Shown here piece after piece: positions 9,180 to 18,857 of a DNA stretch of 64,000 nucleotides. Source of the stretch: Thiosocius sp963753845 (GTDB lineage Bacteria > Pseudomonadota > Gammaproteobacteria > Chromatiales > Chromatiaceae); the NCBI GenBank assembly GCA_963753845.1, contig CAVWEI010000004.1, forward strand, positions 124,001 to 188,000. Direction: 5' to 3'. Each line of letters starts with the position of its first letter. Within the stretch, counting starts at the first letter, position 1. Below the pieces are notes generated by a model. It ran no database searches. It saw nothing but the letters and a program-made list of their open reading frames with translations, and had not been told where the DNA came from. A program made the translations under genes and the position numbers.

Positions 9180-11596
9180 AGGCCGGAAGAATTGTCTTTG
9201 GAACGGTTGGGCTGTTCGTTGCTGTCGCGTTCGCGGGGGCGGCTTACCTGGCGATATACCTGGACAGGCACAAGGACCTGCTGGAGCTCGGGGTCAGCAA
9301 GGCAATGGGGCGGGAAGTCCGGATCGAAGGCGGCGTGAAGCTTCGTTTTTCCATGACCCCGTCCGTCTCGCTCGAGGGCCTTTGGGTGAGCAATCCGGAA
9401 TGGGCCGGCGGGCCATACTTTGCCCGTGCCGGGCAGGCGGTCGTCAGTTTCGATCTGATGGCGCTGTTTTCGCGCCGTCTGGAGATCCGGCAGGTGACGC
9501 TGCTGAAGGCAGATCTCCTGCTGGAAACGGCCGCTGACGGCAGACACAACTGGACCTTCGGCAGCGCCCGCAGCAAAGACACCGGCGGAGTCGAATTCAC
9601 CCTTGATGAGCTGACGGTCAAGGACTCCAGCGTGCATTATCGGGCGTTGACGGGTAAGGATCACATCCTTAGCATCCCGAATCTCAGTTTCGACAGGCCG
9701 AGGCCAGGTCTGATGGCTCTCGAGGGTGGAATCAGCTTCATGGGTGTCCCACTCTCCCTGTCCGGGAACATCGAGCACAAGGCCGATACCGAAAGCGATA
9801 GCATCATTGCCGTACAGCTCGGTATACCGGATGCAACCCTCGCCATCACCGGAGATCTGGCCGCCAACTACAGTTTTTCGCGTTTGCAGATGGAACTGCA
9901 GAGCGCGCGGCTGGATCTGCACAAGTGGCTGGCGCTGCTGTCGCCCGCAACGGCCTTTGACGGTTCACTGAAGAAGGTCTCGGCCCAGTTCAACAGCGCG
10001 GGTGACTCTCTGGAGTCACTGGTCAGCAATGCCGGTGGGGAGTTGAAAGTGGCATCTGCAGAGCTGTCCGTGCCCAAGGGCAAGGATGCAAAGGTCGGCA
10101 GTGTCGTACTGACCGGCCTGAGTGCCAGTGTTGCGCCGGGGCAGACGGTCCGTCTCCTGACCAAGCTGGTCCACCAAGATCATTCCTACCAGGTCGATCT
10201 CGGCGGCGGGTCGCTTGCGGACCTGTTCACGGGCGGCAAGTCATGGGACAAGCTCAAGCTCAGTGCCAAGGGGCAATCCGCAGGCAGACCGCTGGAAATA
10301 ACGGGCAATCTCGGGCCCTGGTCAACAAGCCAGGCCGGCGGCCTGGGTCTGGACCTGACACTACGTCACGAAGGATTGCGAGTCGGACTGAACGGCACCC
10401 TTGCCAGTCTCGACGGGTTGCAGGGCAGCCGCTTTGCGGTCAAGGCATCTGGCCCGAGTCTCGCCCGGCTGACTCCCTGGGTGGGTGCCGCCGTACCGGA
10501 GAGCCCACCATTCGAATTCGCATCAAATGTAGAGGGCGGCAAGCAGCATCTGCGCCTGACGGGCCTCAAGCTGACCGCAGGAGGCAGCGATATCGGCGGA
10601 AAGATGAGTATTCCACTGAAAAAGGGCGGGCGGATCGAGGCGGTGCTCGAATCGCGGATACTGGATCTGAAACCCTACCTGCCGCAGTCCGGGCAGGTGG
10701 CCGGGGACCGCGTGGCAATCCTGGATCGGGAGCTGCCACCGTCTGCGCTGCGTGGCCTGGAGGGATCCCTGTTGTACAGGGCTGACCATCTAAAGACGGA
10801 AGATCTGGACCTGAAGACGGTCAGTCTGGATGCCGCATTGAACAAGGGGCACCTTAAGTTCAGCCTGTTGGCCGAGGGTGAACGACTGACCCTGGATGCC
10901 GATCTGAAACCTGCCGGCGAACGCTGGCAGGTGGAGCTGAAGCACAAGGGCAAGCTGGATCTTGGCAGCCTGATCGACCGGGATCGGATGGTCGGTGACC
11001 ACTCCAATTCACCGATGGAAATCGAGTTGACGCTGCAGGCAACTGGCAACTCACTTGGGGCGATACTCGATTCTGCCGACGGAAACTTCCTGATGGTGCT
11101 GGGGGAAGGCGAGCTGAGCGAGAAATTTTCCCCCAATCTGCCGCTCGGCGATGTGTTGTTTACCCTGCTGAATGTCATCAACCCGGGCGGCAAGGCTGAA
11201 AAGCAGGCCAAACTGGAATGCGCGGTGATCCAGCTCGATATTGCCAAGGGTGTTGCAACCAGCACCAAGGGTCTCGCACTGCGCACTGATAGATTCAACG
11301 TGCTCGGGGGTGGCGCCCTGAAACTGCGTACCGGTGAGATCGACCTGCAATTCAAGACCGCGAATCGCAAAGGCCTGGGGATCAGCCTGCTGGGTATCGC
11401 TGACCGTCTGGTCCGCCTAACGGGCACGCTCGACGACCCCAAGGTCGGGGTAGACGTCGGTGGTGCCGTCGCGTATGGCGCGGCCGCCTGGGCTACCGGG
11501 GGGGTGACCGTGCTTTACGATAGCGTTTTCAAACGGCTGACGGCGTTTAGCAACCCCTGTGACGCTGTGTTGAAGGCGGCTGGAAAGCTGCACTGA
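9176..11596 (+). CDS. AsmA-family envelope protein
   Basis: An 806-residue protein from GTG at 9176, chosen because the GTG overlaps the upstream TGA (GTGA) and has a GGGGGG ribosome site. An upstream in-frame start at 9092 would lie entirely inside the hydrolase gene. An N-terminal transmembrane anchor (about residues 5-27) is followed by an AsmA N-terminal region and long beta-rich repeats, ending in an AsmA_2-like C-terminus. AsmA-like proteins are now regarded as bridge-like lipid-transfer proteins spanning the periplasm between inner and outer membranes. Coupling to a membrane-anchored hydrolase suggests a joint envelope-lipid function (inference). Confidence 0.85.
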   Translation: MKAGRIVFGTVGLFVAVAFAGAAYLAIYLDRHKDLLELGVSKAMGREVRIEGGVKLRFSMTPSVSLEGLWVSNPEWAGGPYFARAGQAVVSFDLMALFSRRLEIRQVTLLKADLLLETAADGRHNWTFGSARSKDTGGVEFTLDELTVKDSSVHYRALTGKDHILSIPNLSFDRPRPGLMALEGGISFMGVPLSLSGNIEHKADTESDSIIAVQLGIPDATLAITGDLAANYSFSRLQMELQSARLDLHKWLALLSPATAFDGSLKKVSAQFNSAGDSLESLVSNAGGELKVASAELSVPKGKDAKVGSVVLTGLSASVAPGQTVRLLTKLVHQDHSYQVDLGGGSLADLFTGGKSWDKLKLSAKGQSAGRPLEITGNLGPWSTSQAGGLGLDLTLRHEGLRVGLNGTLASLDGLQGSRFAVKASGPSLARLTPWVGAAVPESPPFEFASNVEGGKQHLRLTGLKLTAGGSDIGGKMSIPLKKGGRIEAVLESRILDLKPYLPQSGQVAGDRVAILDRELPPSALRGLEGSLLYRADHLKTEDLDLKTVSLDAALNKGHLKFSLLAEGERLTLDADLKPAGERWQVELKHKGKLDLGSLIDRDRMVGDHSNSPMEIELTLQATGNSLGAILDSADGNFLMVLGEGELSEKFSPNLPLGDVLFTLLNVINPGGKAEKQAKLECAVIQLDIAKGVATSTKGLALRTDRFNVLGGGALKLRTGEIDLQFKTANRKGLGISLLGIADRLVRLTGTLDDPKVGVDVGGAVAYGAAAWATGGVTVLYDSVFKRLTAFSNPCDAVLKAAGKLH

Positions 11597-11747
11597 TCTC
11601 CGGCTGAGGCCTCCTGCTGCCCAACTGCGGAGGAAACGAATCGAGTCCACTTTTGCGGTCGTCTGCACGGACGCGCCCTTTTTGCACATGGTTTACGTCT
11701 GCCAGGGTTTCAGCAGGCAGTGTTTCATTCTAGAGGATGAATTTGCT

Positions 11748-11942
11748 ATGGCAGGCATGTTTCTGCTGATCGCCGGGATATTCGAATGGGGCTGGTCCAT
11801 CGACCTGAAGCTTGGTTGGGTCGACGGACGGGCGCACTGGGTTTGGATCACGTTTTCCGTATTTGCGATGGTGGTCAGTGGCAGTCTGTTGCTGCTGGGC
11901 GTATTCCAGGAGGAGGCGGGAAAAATTCCTGTGTCAAGCTGA
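11748..11942 (+). CDS. Truncated SMR/SugE-like membrane protein
   Basis: A 64-residue protein from ATG 11748, with GAGGA ribosome site just upstream. Residues 1-45 resemble the first half of small multidrug resistance (SMR/SugE, Gdx) proteins: TM1 with the conserved membrane Glu (AGIFEWGWSIDLK, where the family has the E14 substrate/proton site) and TM2. Full SMR proteins have about 105 residues and four helices; here the reading frame ends after TM2, and no SMR sequence continues in the other two frames downstream. It is either a 3'-truncated pseudogene or a two-helix orphan membrane protein. Confidence 0.5.
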   Translation: MAGMFLLIAGIFEWGWSIDLKLGWVDGRAHWVWITFSVFAMVVSGSLLLLGVFQEEAGKIPVSS

Positions 11943-12164
11943 TGGCGGGCGAAACGCCGCCTGTTGCGAAGATGAGTGATAGAGTGCAAGCAACGGCCGA
12001 CTCGTCTGACCCAGGCCGGTCTGTGTTGCCTTGCCGACAACAATCGGGGGGCTTCTGCTGTGTCCTCATTGGAAGGGCTTTGCAGGGTGCCCGAGCCGAC
12101 ATGGCGACGCCGAAACGGTAACGGAGCCATCCGGGCCGCTGAGATCTGGGGGGTTGAATTTTAT

Positions 12165-13460
12165 ATGCGAATTGTATTGCGGCGCCCGTCAGGCGGTGGT
12201 TCCACAGTCATGGCGCTGTTTCTTGCGTCGGCTCTCGCCGGTTGTCAGCCGAAGGTCTATCTAATGCCGACCCCGGTCGCGTTGACCACCGGGGAGTTTG
12301 ATGTGTTCGACGGCATTGCCCTGGCCGACCAGGACACCCGTCTGCCTGTCCTTTACGCGACCAACCGGGTGCCTCTGAGTACCGCGGATGCGCGTGTCTA
12401 TTCGATCTTTGCGAGTGATGAGCTTCGCCTGGGAGTGGCCAGCCTGCGCATCGGTGACGACTCCCTCGACTGGGAGGGGCTGCGCGCGCTGTCGATGCGT
12501 GCCACGAACGAGCGGCGGCCATTGCTGGTGTCGGAAAGCGTGGAAGAGTTGGCGACTCTGGATTCCAATGCCGCTGATGGCACACTGTCGAAGACGGCCG
12601 AAGAGTAATTCCGGCGCGTCAACGAGGCACTCGCAGAGAGCGCCGACAAGGATCTGATGGTCTACGTGCACGGGGCCAACGCCAATGTCTATCGGGCTAC
12701 GGCGCAGGCGGCGCAGTATCGGCACTTCACCGGGCGCAAATCAGTGGTGCTGGCATTTGCATGGCCCTCGGCCGGCAGCCTGTTCAAATACGGTACGGAT
12801 GTGGCACATGCGGCAAAGACAGCGCCACTGTTCGCCAGCTTCCTGGAACTGCTGGCACGCCATACCGATGCGAAGAACATCAACATCCTTGCCTACAGCG
12901 CCGGCGCCCAGGTGGCCAGTCCGGCGCTTGCGCTGCTGGGGGCGAAAATGGCGGCCGAGCCGCTTGCCGGGGCACGTGAGAAGCTGCGCCTGGGTGAGGT
13001 TTATTTCGCGGCCCCCGATGTCAACTTCAAGGATTTCATCGACCATCTCAGACGCTATGTGATGCTGACACGAAACGTCACAATATCGCTCAATCTGAAC
13101 GATGATGTTCTGGCATTGGCGCAATTTCACCATAAGCAGTCGCGCGCGGGCCGGCCTGATCCCAGTGAACTCAGTGAGGACGAGACACTGTGGCTGATGG
13201 AGGCAACCAAGCGGCCGAATTTCGACGTGATCAACATCGATCCGGAGAGCATGCCGGACCTGTGGGAAGGCTCACATTCGTTTTGGTATGACCACCCCTG
13301 GGTCAGTACGGATGTATTGATACAGTTCCGGGGGCATGCCCGTCCCGCTGAACGCGGCTTGGTCGAGGGAAAGACACCCGGTGGTGGGCAGTACTGGAGC
13401 TTCTCGCCGGACTACGATTCGCGGATCATCGAGCTTTTGAAGCAAGCGAAAGGATCTTGA
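12165..13460 (+). pseudogene. DUF900-type lipoprotein alpha/beta hydrolase interrupted by an in-frame TAA
   Basis: One uninterrupted reading frame from ATG 12165 to 13460 except for a single TAA at 12606-12608 (codon 148). The 5' part encodes a lipoprotein signal (lipobox LAGC, C27) and the start of a DUF900/esterase-type domain (LPVLYATNR). The 3' part encodes the catalytic core: VYVHGANAN and the nucleophile motif AYSAGAQ. Context before and after the TAA (EE-stop-FRRVNEAL) reads as one coherent helix, consistent with a CAA-to-TAA change. The 3' piece could initiate at ATG 12657, but it would lack the export signal. Nonsense mutation, sequencing error or stop readthrough are all possible. 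Confidence 0.8.
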
Positions 13461-13476
13461 CGCGGCTGGTCGCGGG

Positions 13477-14322
13477 TCATTCCCCGGGTCGCGCCGCTCC
13501 CGGGTTGCTCGCATCGTTTCGCTGAAAGCGCCCGTAACGCAAGAAATGGATGGTCTGGGATATCACCTCGGGCTCATCCATGATTAAGGTATGCGTATAG
13601 GGCAGCACGAGGAAGTCGGTCATGCCCGCCACCTTGGCGCTTACCACCGATACCTTGCCGTCATTGGGTCCGGGGATGGACTCTGCAAGCCATTTATCGT
13701 AGAAGGCTGGCCGGTTGCCGGTGATTATGCCGAGCGGAAAGTCCACCGGGCCGAGACTAAGAGGCAGGCTGTCCGCCCCCGTGCCCAACTGCTGACCGGC
13801 TGGCCCGTTGATCCACGCATACAGCGTTTGGTCCCTCAGCAGGTCGGCGGCCTCGCTGCCCTGGTTTGGTGGGCTCAGCATAACGACACGGCCGAGGCGG
13901 ACGGACCGGTTGTTGGCCAGAAAGTAGCGCACCAGGATGCCGCCCATGGAGTGAGTGACGAAATGGATGGAAGCTGCGTTCTTTCTGCCACAGCGTTCGA
14001 TGCCCTCCCGCATCACCCGGTCGGCGAGCTCCTCGATCGGCTGTTCGCGGGAAGGATAATCGACATTGATGATGACGTAATCTGCGGCCTGCAGTGCTTC
14101 CGCCATCTCCGCCATGGACCGGTGGGTGCGCCCCAGTCCGTGCAGTAGAACCACGCATTCCGCGGCCGCTGCGGGCCTCGCCTGCGGGCCAGGTGCGGGA
14201 GTCTCTGGCCCCGCGATCGCGAATCCGACCCCCAGCGTGAAAACCAGGATGGACGGGCCAAGACAGGTCCTGATGTGCTGCAAGATTTTCAATGCGGCAG
14301 TAAACTCTTGGTCGCGATGCAC
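13477..14322 (-). CDS. Secreted lipase/alpha-beta hydrolase
   Basis: A 281-residue protein with an N-terminal signal sequence (about residues 18-45, hydrophobic and ending near AIAGPETPA). The hydrolase core has CVVLLHGLGRTHRSM (oxyanion region) and THSMGG (nucleophile Ser elbow, about residue 127), which is the EstA/lipase-type triacylglycerol lipase and PGAP1-like pattern. The product is probably periplasmic or extracellular. It converges on the interrupted lipoprotein hydrolase with only 16 bases between the stops. Substrate is unknown. Confidence 0.8.
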   Translation of the reverse strand: MHRDQEFTAALKILQHIRTCLGPSILVFTLGVGFAIAGPETPAPGPQARPAAAAECVVLLHGLGRTHRSMAEMAEALQAADYVIINVDYPSREQPIEELADRVMREGIERCGRKNAASIHFVTHSMGGILVRYFLANNRSVRLGRVVMLSPPNQGSEAADLLRDQTLYAWINGPAGQQLGTGADSLPLSLGPVDFPLGIITGNRPAFYDKWLAESIPGPNDGKVSVVSAKVAGMTDFLVLPYTHTLIMDEPEVISQTIHFLRYGRFQRNDASNPGAARPGE

Positions 14323-14524
14323 AGGGTGTCCCCGGCCGGCCGATGCCGACAGTGTTCCGGACCTGGATGGAACTCTGACCGGCCGCCAGCCTCCCCTAAA
14401 TTTTGGTCCGTGGATCGATAGCAGTCCGGGAGAATTAATGCTAACCTACCGCGCGCAAAGGCTGTCGAACTATATCGCGGTCGCTATTGAGTTGTTTTTG
14501 TCTTGACAGATGATGGTATAGACA

Positions 14525-14749
14525 ATGTGCATTAACCTGAAAATCGTTACCCGCGCGGTGGTGCCGGTCGTATTGTCGCTGGCACTGTCTGCCTGTGGTG
14601 GCGGTGGGGCCAAGGTGGAATCAATCAACACGACCACCACGATGGGCCAGGAACTGATGGACCTCGATGCCAGCTATAAGCAAGGGCTGCTGACAGAGGA
14701 TGAGTACAACAAGGCCCGAAAAAAGATCATGGAGAGATACGATCAATAA
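14525..14749 (+). CDS. Small SHOCT-domain lipoprotein
   Basis: A 74-residue protein with a lipoprotein signal ending in ALSAC (lipidated Cys about residue 24) followed by a Gly-rich linker. The C-terminal 30 residues (LMDLDASYKQGLLTEDEYNKARKKI, read in two halves) carry the SHOCT pattern of a short helix, G-x-[LI]-T-x-E-E-[FY]-x-x-K and a second helix. SHOCT modules are thought to mediate oligomerisation. No convincing Shine-Dalgarno site precedes the ATG. The neighbouring gene encodes an OmpA-like outer-membrane protein; any partnership is inference. Confidence 0.75.
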   Translation: MCINLKIVTRAVVPVVLSLALSACGGGGAKVESINTTTTMGQELMDLDASYKQGLLTEDEYNKARKKIMERYDQ

Positions 14750-14834
14750 ACCGGGTCTATAAGAAACTGAAATTTCCGTAACGGCGTATCACTCGGCATT
14801 CGATGAGCGCCTCGTTCAACAATTGGGAGTAGAT

Positions 14835-15506
14835 ATGTCTAACGACAAGAACAAATTTCACCGTGCTGTGGCCCCTCTGGCCCTGGCCGTGACCTTGGCC
14901 CTGGGCGCCTCTGGCATTCAAGCGGCCGACAAGATGCACGAAGGACGCCTGACCGATTCCGAGGGTAACGCCGTTCTCACCGGTTCCGGCGAATGCTGGC
15001 AGGCTGTCGGTGGCGTGGACAAGGTGATGGAGCGCTGCGGCGACCAGATGCCGATGGCGGCGGATGGCGATGAAGACGGCGACGGCGTGCCGGACAGCAG
15101 GGACAAGTGCCCGGGTACCCCCAAAGGCGCCAAGGTGGATGCTGACGGTTGTGAGATTATGGCCGACCTGGTTCTGAACGTGACCGCCGAACACTTCGAT
15201 TTCGACAGCGCCGAACTGAAGCCGGCAATGAAGGCGGCCGGCAACGAGATCGTCGGCAGGGTGAATGCCAGCAAGGGCGACGAAAGGTTGCACATTATCG
15301 GCTACACCGACAGCACCGGTCCGGAGGACTACAACCTGGGTCTTTCCGAGCGTCGTGCCCAGGCAGTGGCCAACTGGTTGATCCAGCAGGGTATCCCGGC
15401 CGACCGTATCACCTCCAGCGGTATGGGTGAGGCCAATCCTGTTGCCGACAACTCGACGCGCGAAGGCCGTTCCATGAACCGCCGTGTGCACGTCATGACC
15501 AAGTAA
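14835..15506 (+). CDS. OmpA-family outer-membrane protein with thrombospondin type 3 calcium repeat
   Basis: A 223-residue protein from ATG 14835, which has a GGGAG ribosome site at the right spacing. A signal peptide ends around SGIQAADK (about residue 32). Residues about 75-110 contain an Asp-rich calcium-binding motif (DGDEDGDGVPDSRDKCPGTP). The C-terminal OmpA/MotB peptidoglycan-binding domain follows (HFDFDSAELKP, GYTDSTG, NLGLSERRAQAVANWL, NRRVHV). There is no eight-stranded barrel, so it is a periplasmic peptidoglycan-binding protein rather than classical OmpA. The gene is followed by a strong intrinsic terminator. Confidence 0.9.
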   Translation: MSNDKNKFHRAVAPLALAVTLALGASGIQAADKMHEGRLTDSEGNAVLTGSGECWQAVGGVDKVMERCGDQMPMAADGDEDGDGVPDSRDKCPGTPKGAKVDADGCEIMADLVLNVTAEHFDFDSAELKPAMKAAGNEIVGRVNASKGDERLHIIGYTDSTGPEDYNLGLSERRAQAVANWLIQQGIPADRITSSGMGEANPVADNSTREGRSMNRRVHVMTK

Positions 15507-15532
15507 CAGGTTTTCAACCTGTCTGTGTAAGA

Positions 15533-15563
15533 GAAGCCGCACGTGAGTGCGGCTTCTTTTTTT
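15533..15563 (+). terminator. Rho-independent terminator after the OmpA-like gene
   Basis: A perfect 10-bp stem (GAAGCCGCAC paired with GTGCGGCTTC) closes a GTGA tetraloop and is followed directly by seven T residues, 27 bases after the OmpA-like stop codon. Confidence 0.95.
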
Positions 15564-15658
15564 GGCGATCGGTCTGCGAGGATGTGCCTCGAGAGATGTG
15601 CATGATCATCTCTCGATCGAGCCGGGGCTGCTACGGCATCATTGTCGTGCTGACTGCT

Positions 15659-16081
15659 TCAGATATGCACCTGCGGCTCGATATCGACCGGGCAGTTCAG
15701 CGAGCGGGCGATCAGGCAGGACCGATGCGCCTTTTCCAGGACCCGCCCCGCCTGGGCCTCGGTACCACTGCCGACGGTCAGTTCGGGACGAATCACGATG
15801 CGCTTGAAACGGTACCCTGCCTTGGGTTCGCGCTCGAGTTCCCCCTCCGCGCTGGAGCGATAGCCCTTGATCTCCAGTTTGGACAGGCCGGCGATCAGCA
15901 TCACGTAATTGGCAAGGCAGATCTCCGCGGCGGCCACCAGAAGGTGTTCGGGACTGTAGCGGTCGCTATCGTGCGGTGTGCCTGCCGGCAGGTCGGCATG
16001 GCCCAGCACGGCCAGAACGCCGTCTGCGCCCTTGCCCTGCCATTCGTATTTCGTCTGGTAATGCATCGGTAGATCGGACAT
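15659..16081 (-). CDS. OsmC-family peroxiredoxin-like protein
   Basis: A 140-residue protein from ATG at 16081 (minus strand), chosen because AAGGAG lies seven bases upstream and the family begins at this point. It shows the OsmC fold pattern SPEHLLVAAAEICLANYV with the peroxidatic Cys in the central helix, and a C-terminal KAHRSCLIARSLNCPV with the second conserved Cys. OsmC/YhfA-like proteins reduce organic hydroperoxides or bind hydrophobic ligands in the cytoplasm. It is divergent from nothing obvious and sits between convergent and co-directional neighbours. Confidence 0.85.
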   Translation of the reverse strand: MSDLPMHYQTKYEWQGKGADGVLAVLGHADLPAGTPHDSDRYSPEHLLVAAAEICLANYVMLIAGLSKLEIKGYRSSAEGELEREPKAGYRFKRIVIRPELTVGSGTEAQAGRVLEKAHRSCLIARSLNCPVDIEPQVHI

Positions 16082-16247
16082 GTCTGGCTCCTTTATAAGC
16101 GGGTTCTTGGTTGTGAGGTGAACGTGCGCTTCAGCCGCGTCACCATAGATGGACCGGGCATCTCTGCTGCCGGCCTTGGTCTTCTGCCGGATTGGCGGCA
16201 ACCTCGACGCCTCCTCTGGATCCTTTGGTCGCGGATTCTCGGGCTGA

Positions 16248-17669
16248 CTACCAAACCCACGGTAGTAGCAGCGACACCGACAGCGCTATCAGCGCGATGC
16301 CGATCAGGTTCATCCAGATACCGGCACGCGCCATCTCGGCGATGCTGACCTGGCGGCTGGCGAACACGATGGCGTTGGGCGGGGTCGCCACCGGCAGCAT
16401 GAAGGCGAACGAGGCGGCCAACGCGGTAGCGACCATCGGCAGCAGCGCGTCCTGTCCTGCCGCGGCGGCGAGTCCGGCGACGATGGGCAACAGCATGCTG
16501 GCGGTTGCGGTATTGGAGGTCAACTCGGTGAGAAAAATGGTCACCACTGCAACCGCCAGAATCAGCAGGAACCAATGCACGTCCCTGAGAAAATCGAGCT
16601 GCAGACCGATCCATTCGGTGAGGCCGGATTGCTGGAATCCCTGGGCGAGGGCAAAGCCACCCCCGAACAGGATCAAGACATCCCACGGCACCCGGACCGC
16701 GGACTCCCAGTCGAGCAGCGCACCTGTCCCGCGGTCGCCGGCCGGGAAGACAAACAGTGCCAGTGCGCCCGCGATGGCGATAGTGGAGTCGCTCATGGAA
16801 CTGATTGCGGGGAAAGGCAACACCCCCTTGAACACCCACAGCGAAGCCACTGTCGTAAAGATCACCAATACCCGTTTCTCTGCCGTGGTCACACTCCCCA
16901 ACGACGCAAGTTCAGTGACGAACAATTCCGTTCCGCGGGTACCTTCGAGATCACCCAGGCGCGCGCTGATGTGGGTCAGGTACCACCAGCAGATGAGCAA
17001 CATCAGCAGGGCCAGCGGTACGCCGAACTGCATCCACTGCCAGAAGCTGATGCTGATGCCCTGGGTCTTTTCCAACACGCCCGCGAGCACAGCATTAGGT
17101 GGGGTGCCGATCAGCGTTGCGACGCCGCCGATGGAGGCGGAATAGGCAATCCCCAGCATCAGCACACGGCCGAACGGTGTATGGGTGGCGCCACCAAGAC
17201 GGGAGGCCACCGCCATCGCGATCGGCAACATCATCATCGTAGTGGCCGTGTTGCTCAGCCACATCGACAGGAAGGCCGTTGCCGCCATGAAGCCGAAAAT
17301 AATCCGATCTGCGCGTGTTCCCATGAGCCGGAGGACCTGCAGTGCGATCCTGCGGTGCAGACTGCAACGTTCGACCGCGGCAGCGATCCAGAAGCCGCCG
17401 AGGAACAGGAATACCAGGTGGTTGGCGTAGTTTGCCGTCGCCGATTCGATGGGCATCACGCCCAGCAGCGGGAACAGGACCACGGGCAGTAGTGCTGTGG
17501 CCGGTATAGGGATGGCCTCGCCGATCCACAAGACCGCCATCAGCACGGCCACCGCGGCCACGCGATTGGCCGCCTGAGGCATGGTGGCATCCGGTACCAG
17601 CAGCAGGGTCAGGAGGAATAGCGCCACCCCGGCTGCCAGCCATAGACCTCTTTTTTCTGATCCGGCCAT
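16248..17669 (-). CDS. Sodium:dicarboxylate/sulfate symporter, DASS (SLC13) family
   Basis: A 473-residue transporter with 11 or more hydrophobic segments. Both Ser-Asn-Thr signature loops of the VcINDY/DASS family are present: SNTATTMMMLP in the first repeat and TSNTATASMLLP in the second, which bind Na+ and carboxylate. Start placed at 17669 because the family begins just before the first helix (GLWLAAGVALFLL); an alternative ATG at 17699 is equally usable, as neither has a strong ribosome site. It probably imports C4-dicarboxylates, or sulfate or phosphate, with sodium; the substrate is not determined by sequence alone. Confidence 0.88.
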   Translation of the reverse strand: MAGSEKRGLWLAAGVALFLLTLLLVPDATMPQAANRVAAVAVLMAVLWIGEAIPIPATALLPVVLFPLLGVMPIESATANYANHLVFLFLGGFWIAAAVERCSLHRRIALQVLRLMGTRADRIIFGFMAATAFLSMWLSNTATTMMMLPIAMAVASRLGGATHTPFGRVLMLGIAYSASIGGVATLIGTPPNAVLAGVLEKTQGISISFWQWMQFGVPLALLMLLICWWYLTHISARLGDLEGTRGTELFVTELASLGSVTTAEKRVLVIFTTVASLWVFKGVLPFPAISSMSDSTIAIAGALALFVFPAGDRGTGALLDWESAVRVPWDVLILFGGGFALAQGFQQSGLTEWIGLQLDFLRDVHWFLLILAVAVVTIFLTELTSNTATASMLLPIVAGLAAAAGQDALLPMVATALAASFAFMLPVATPPNAIVFASRQVSIAEMARAGIWMNLIGIALIALSVSLLLPWVW

Positions 17670-17839
17670 CGTTCGAATTACCCGTGGTCCCCTTCCCATG
17701 CTACCCGCGTTTGTCCGGGTCGGGTGTACCCGTAGCATGGAACGTTGAATCCCCATATCTGTCAAACTTGACTTACTTAAAACAGGCTGTGTGACCAGCC
17801 CCCAGCATCGGGCCTGCCATGGTCGATCAGGCGCCATCA

Positions 17840-18733
17840 ATGAATCATCTGCCGTCCCGGCCCATGACCGGCGTTCATCGGGCCCTTCTGCTCCCCGCAC
17901 GTCTGTTTGTGGTCCTGCTGTCGCTGTTCGGTCTTGCCGGCTGTGGCGCAACCTGGTTGCTGTATCAGAATCTAGATTGGCTGGTGTTTGAGGCCATGGA
18001 TGATCGCTTTGATATCCGCCCCGACCAGGAGGACTGGGTGAAGGCGGGGCTGGGAAACCTGCACAGCTGGCACCGCATGACCCAGTTGCCGGCTTACCGG
18101 CAGACCCTGGAAGGCCTGTCTCTGCGCTTTGCCGACGGCCTGGACAATGCTGACCTGGCTTGGTTGGAGGAACGTGTGGAACGGCACCGCCGGACCCTGG
18201 TGGAACTGGTGGTGCCTGATCTGTCGCGTTTCCTGGCAGATCTCGACGCCGAACAGCTGGCGCGATATGCGGCCTGGTCGCAGGAGGCTATAGACGAGGC
18301 GGGAGAGCCGTTGCAGTGGAGTGCAACCCGGCGCCAGGCTTGGCGTCTCGAGGGTTTTATCGATCGCATCGAGCCCTGGACTGGGGAGCTGTCCACCACC
18401 CAGGTCCGGGCATTGGAAATGGACGTGGCGGCCTTGCCCGATATGCGCCGCACCTGGATCGGGCAGCGGCGGCAGCGCCACCAGACCTTGCTGGCGCTGC
18501 TCTCCACCCGGCCGGCACCCGAACTCATCGAGGACCTGCTCAACGGCTGGTGGCTGAACCTCGAGGCGGGCTATCCCCCGTCTTATGTGGCGCAGCGGCG
18601 TAGCATGAAAGAACAGGTGTTTGCCCTGCTGACCCGCCTGGACGCCGGGCTGACCCCTGATCAGCGCGCGCAGGTCACGCGGCGTCTGGAGGGCTACGTG
18701 TCGACGATAGACACCGTCTTGGCATCCCGCTGA
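17840..18733 (+). CDS. DUF6279-type lipoprotein
   Basis: A protein of about 297 residues. The N-terminal hydrophobic stretch ends in a lipobox (LAGCG, about residue 37 from this start). The remainder is helix-rich with many Trp/Arg residues (LLYQNLDWLVFEAMDDRFDIRP), a pattern seen in the DUF6279 lipoproteins of gammaproteobacteria. Function is unknown. An in-frame start at 17819 is possible; neither has a clear ribosome site. It is divergently arranged from the DASS transporter gene, sharing about 170 bases of upstream DNA. Confidence 0.65.
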   Translation: MNHLPSRPMTGVHRALLLPARLFVVLLSLFGLAGCGATWLLYQNLDWLVFEAMDDRFDIRPDQEDWVKAGLGNLHSWHRMTQLPAYRQTLEGLSLRFADGLDNADLAWLEERVERHRRTLVELVVPDLSRFLADLDAEQLARYAAWSQEAIDEAGEPLQWSATRRQAWRLEGFIDRIEPWTGELSTTQVRALEMDVAALPDMRRTWIGQRRQRHQTLLALLSTRPAPELIEDLLNGWWLNLEAGYPPSYVAQRRSMKEQVFALLTRLDAGLTPDQRAQVTRRLEGYVSTIDTVLASR

Positions 18734-18857
18734 GTGCGCTTGCATCCTCGACGACTCCAACGCAGTGGTTCCCTGGAATGCGGCGGGTTATGCTGCCCCG
18801 AACCTGCCCAAGCCCGCCGTGCGGCAGTCGTCCGATTTCAACTGATACGAGGAAAGC

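Noticed and set aside
12657..13460. Independent hydrolase gene starting at 12657
   Set aside because: The upstream frame is continuous apart from one TAA, and this start has no ribosome site or export signal.
14503..14522. TTGACA and TATAGA as a -35/-10 promoter for the SHOCT lipoprotein
   Set aside because: They are only eight bases apart, far from the usual 16-18.
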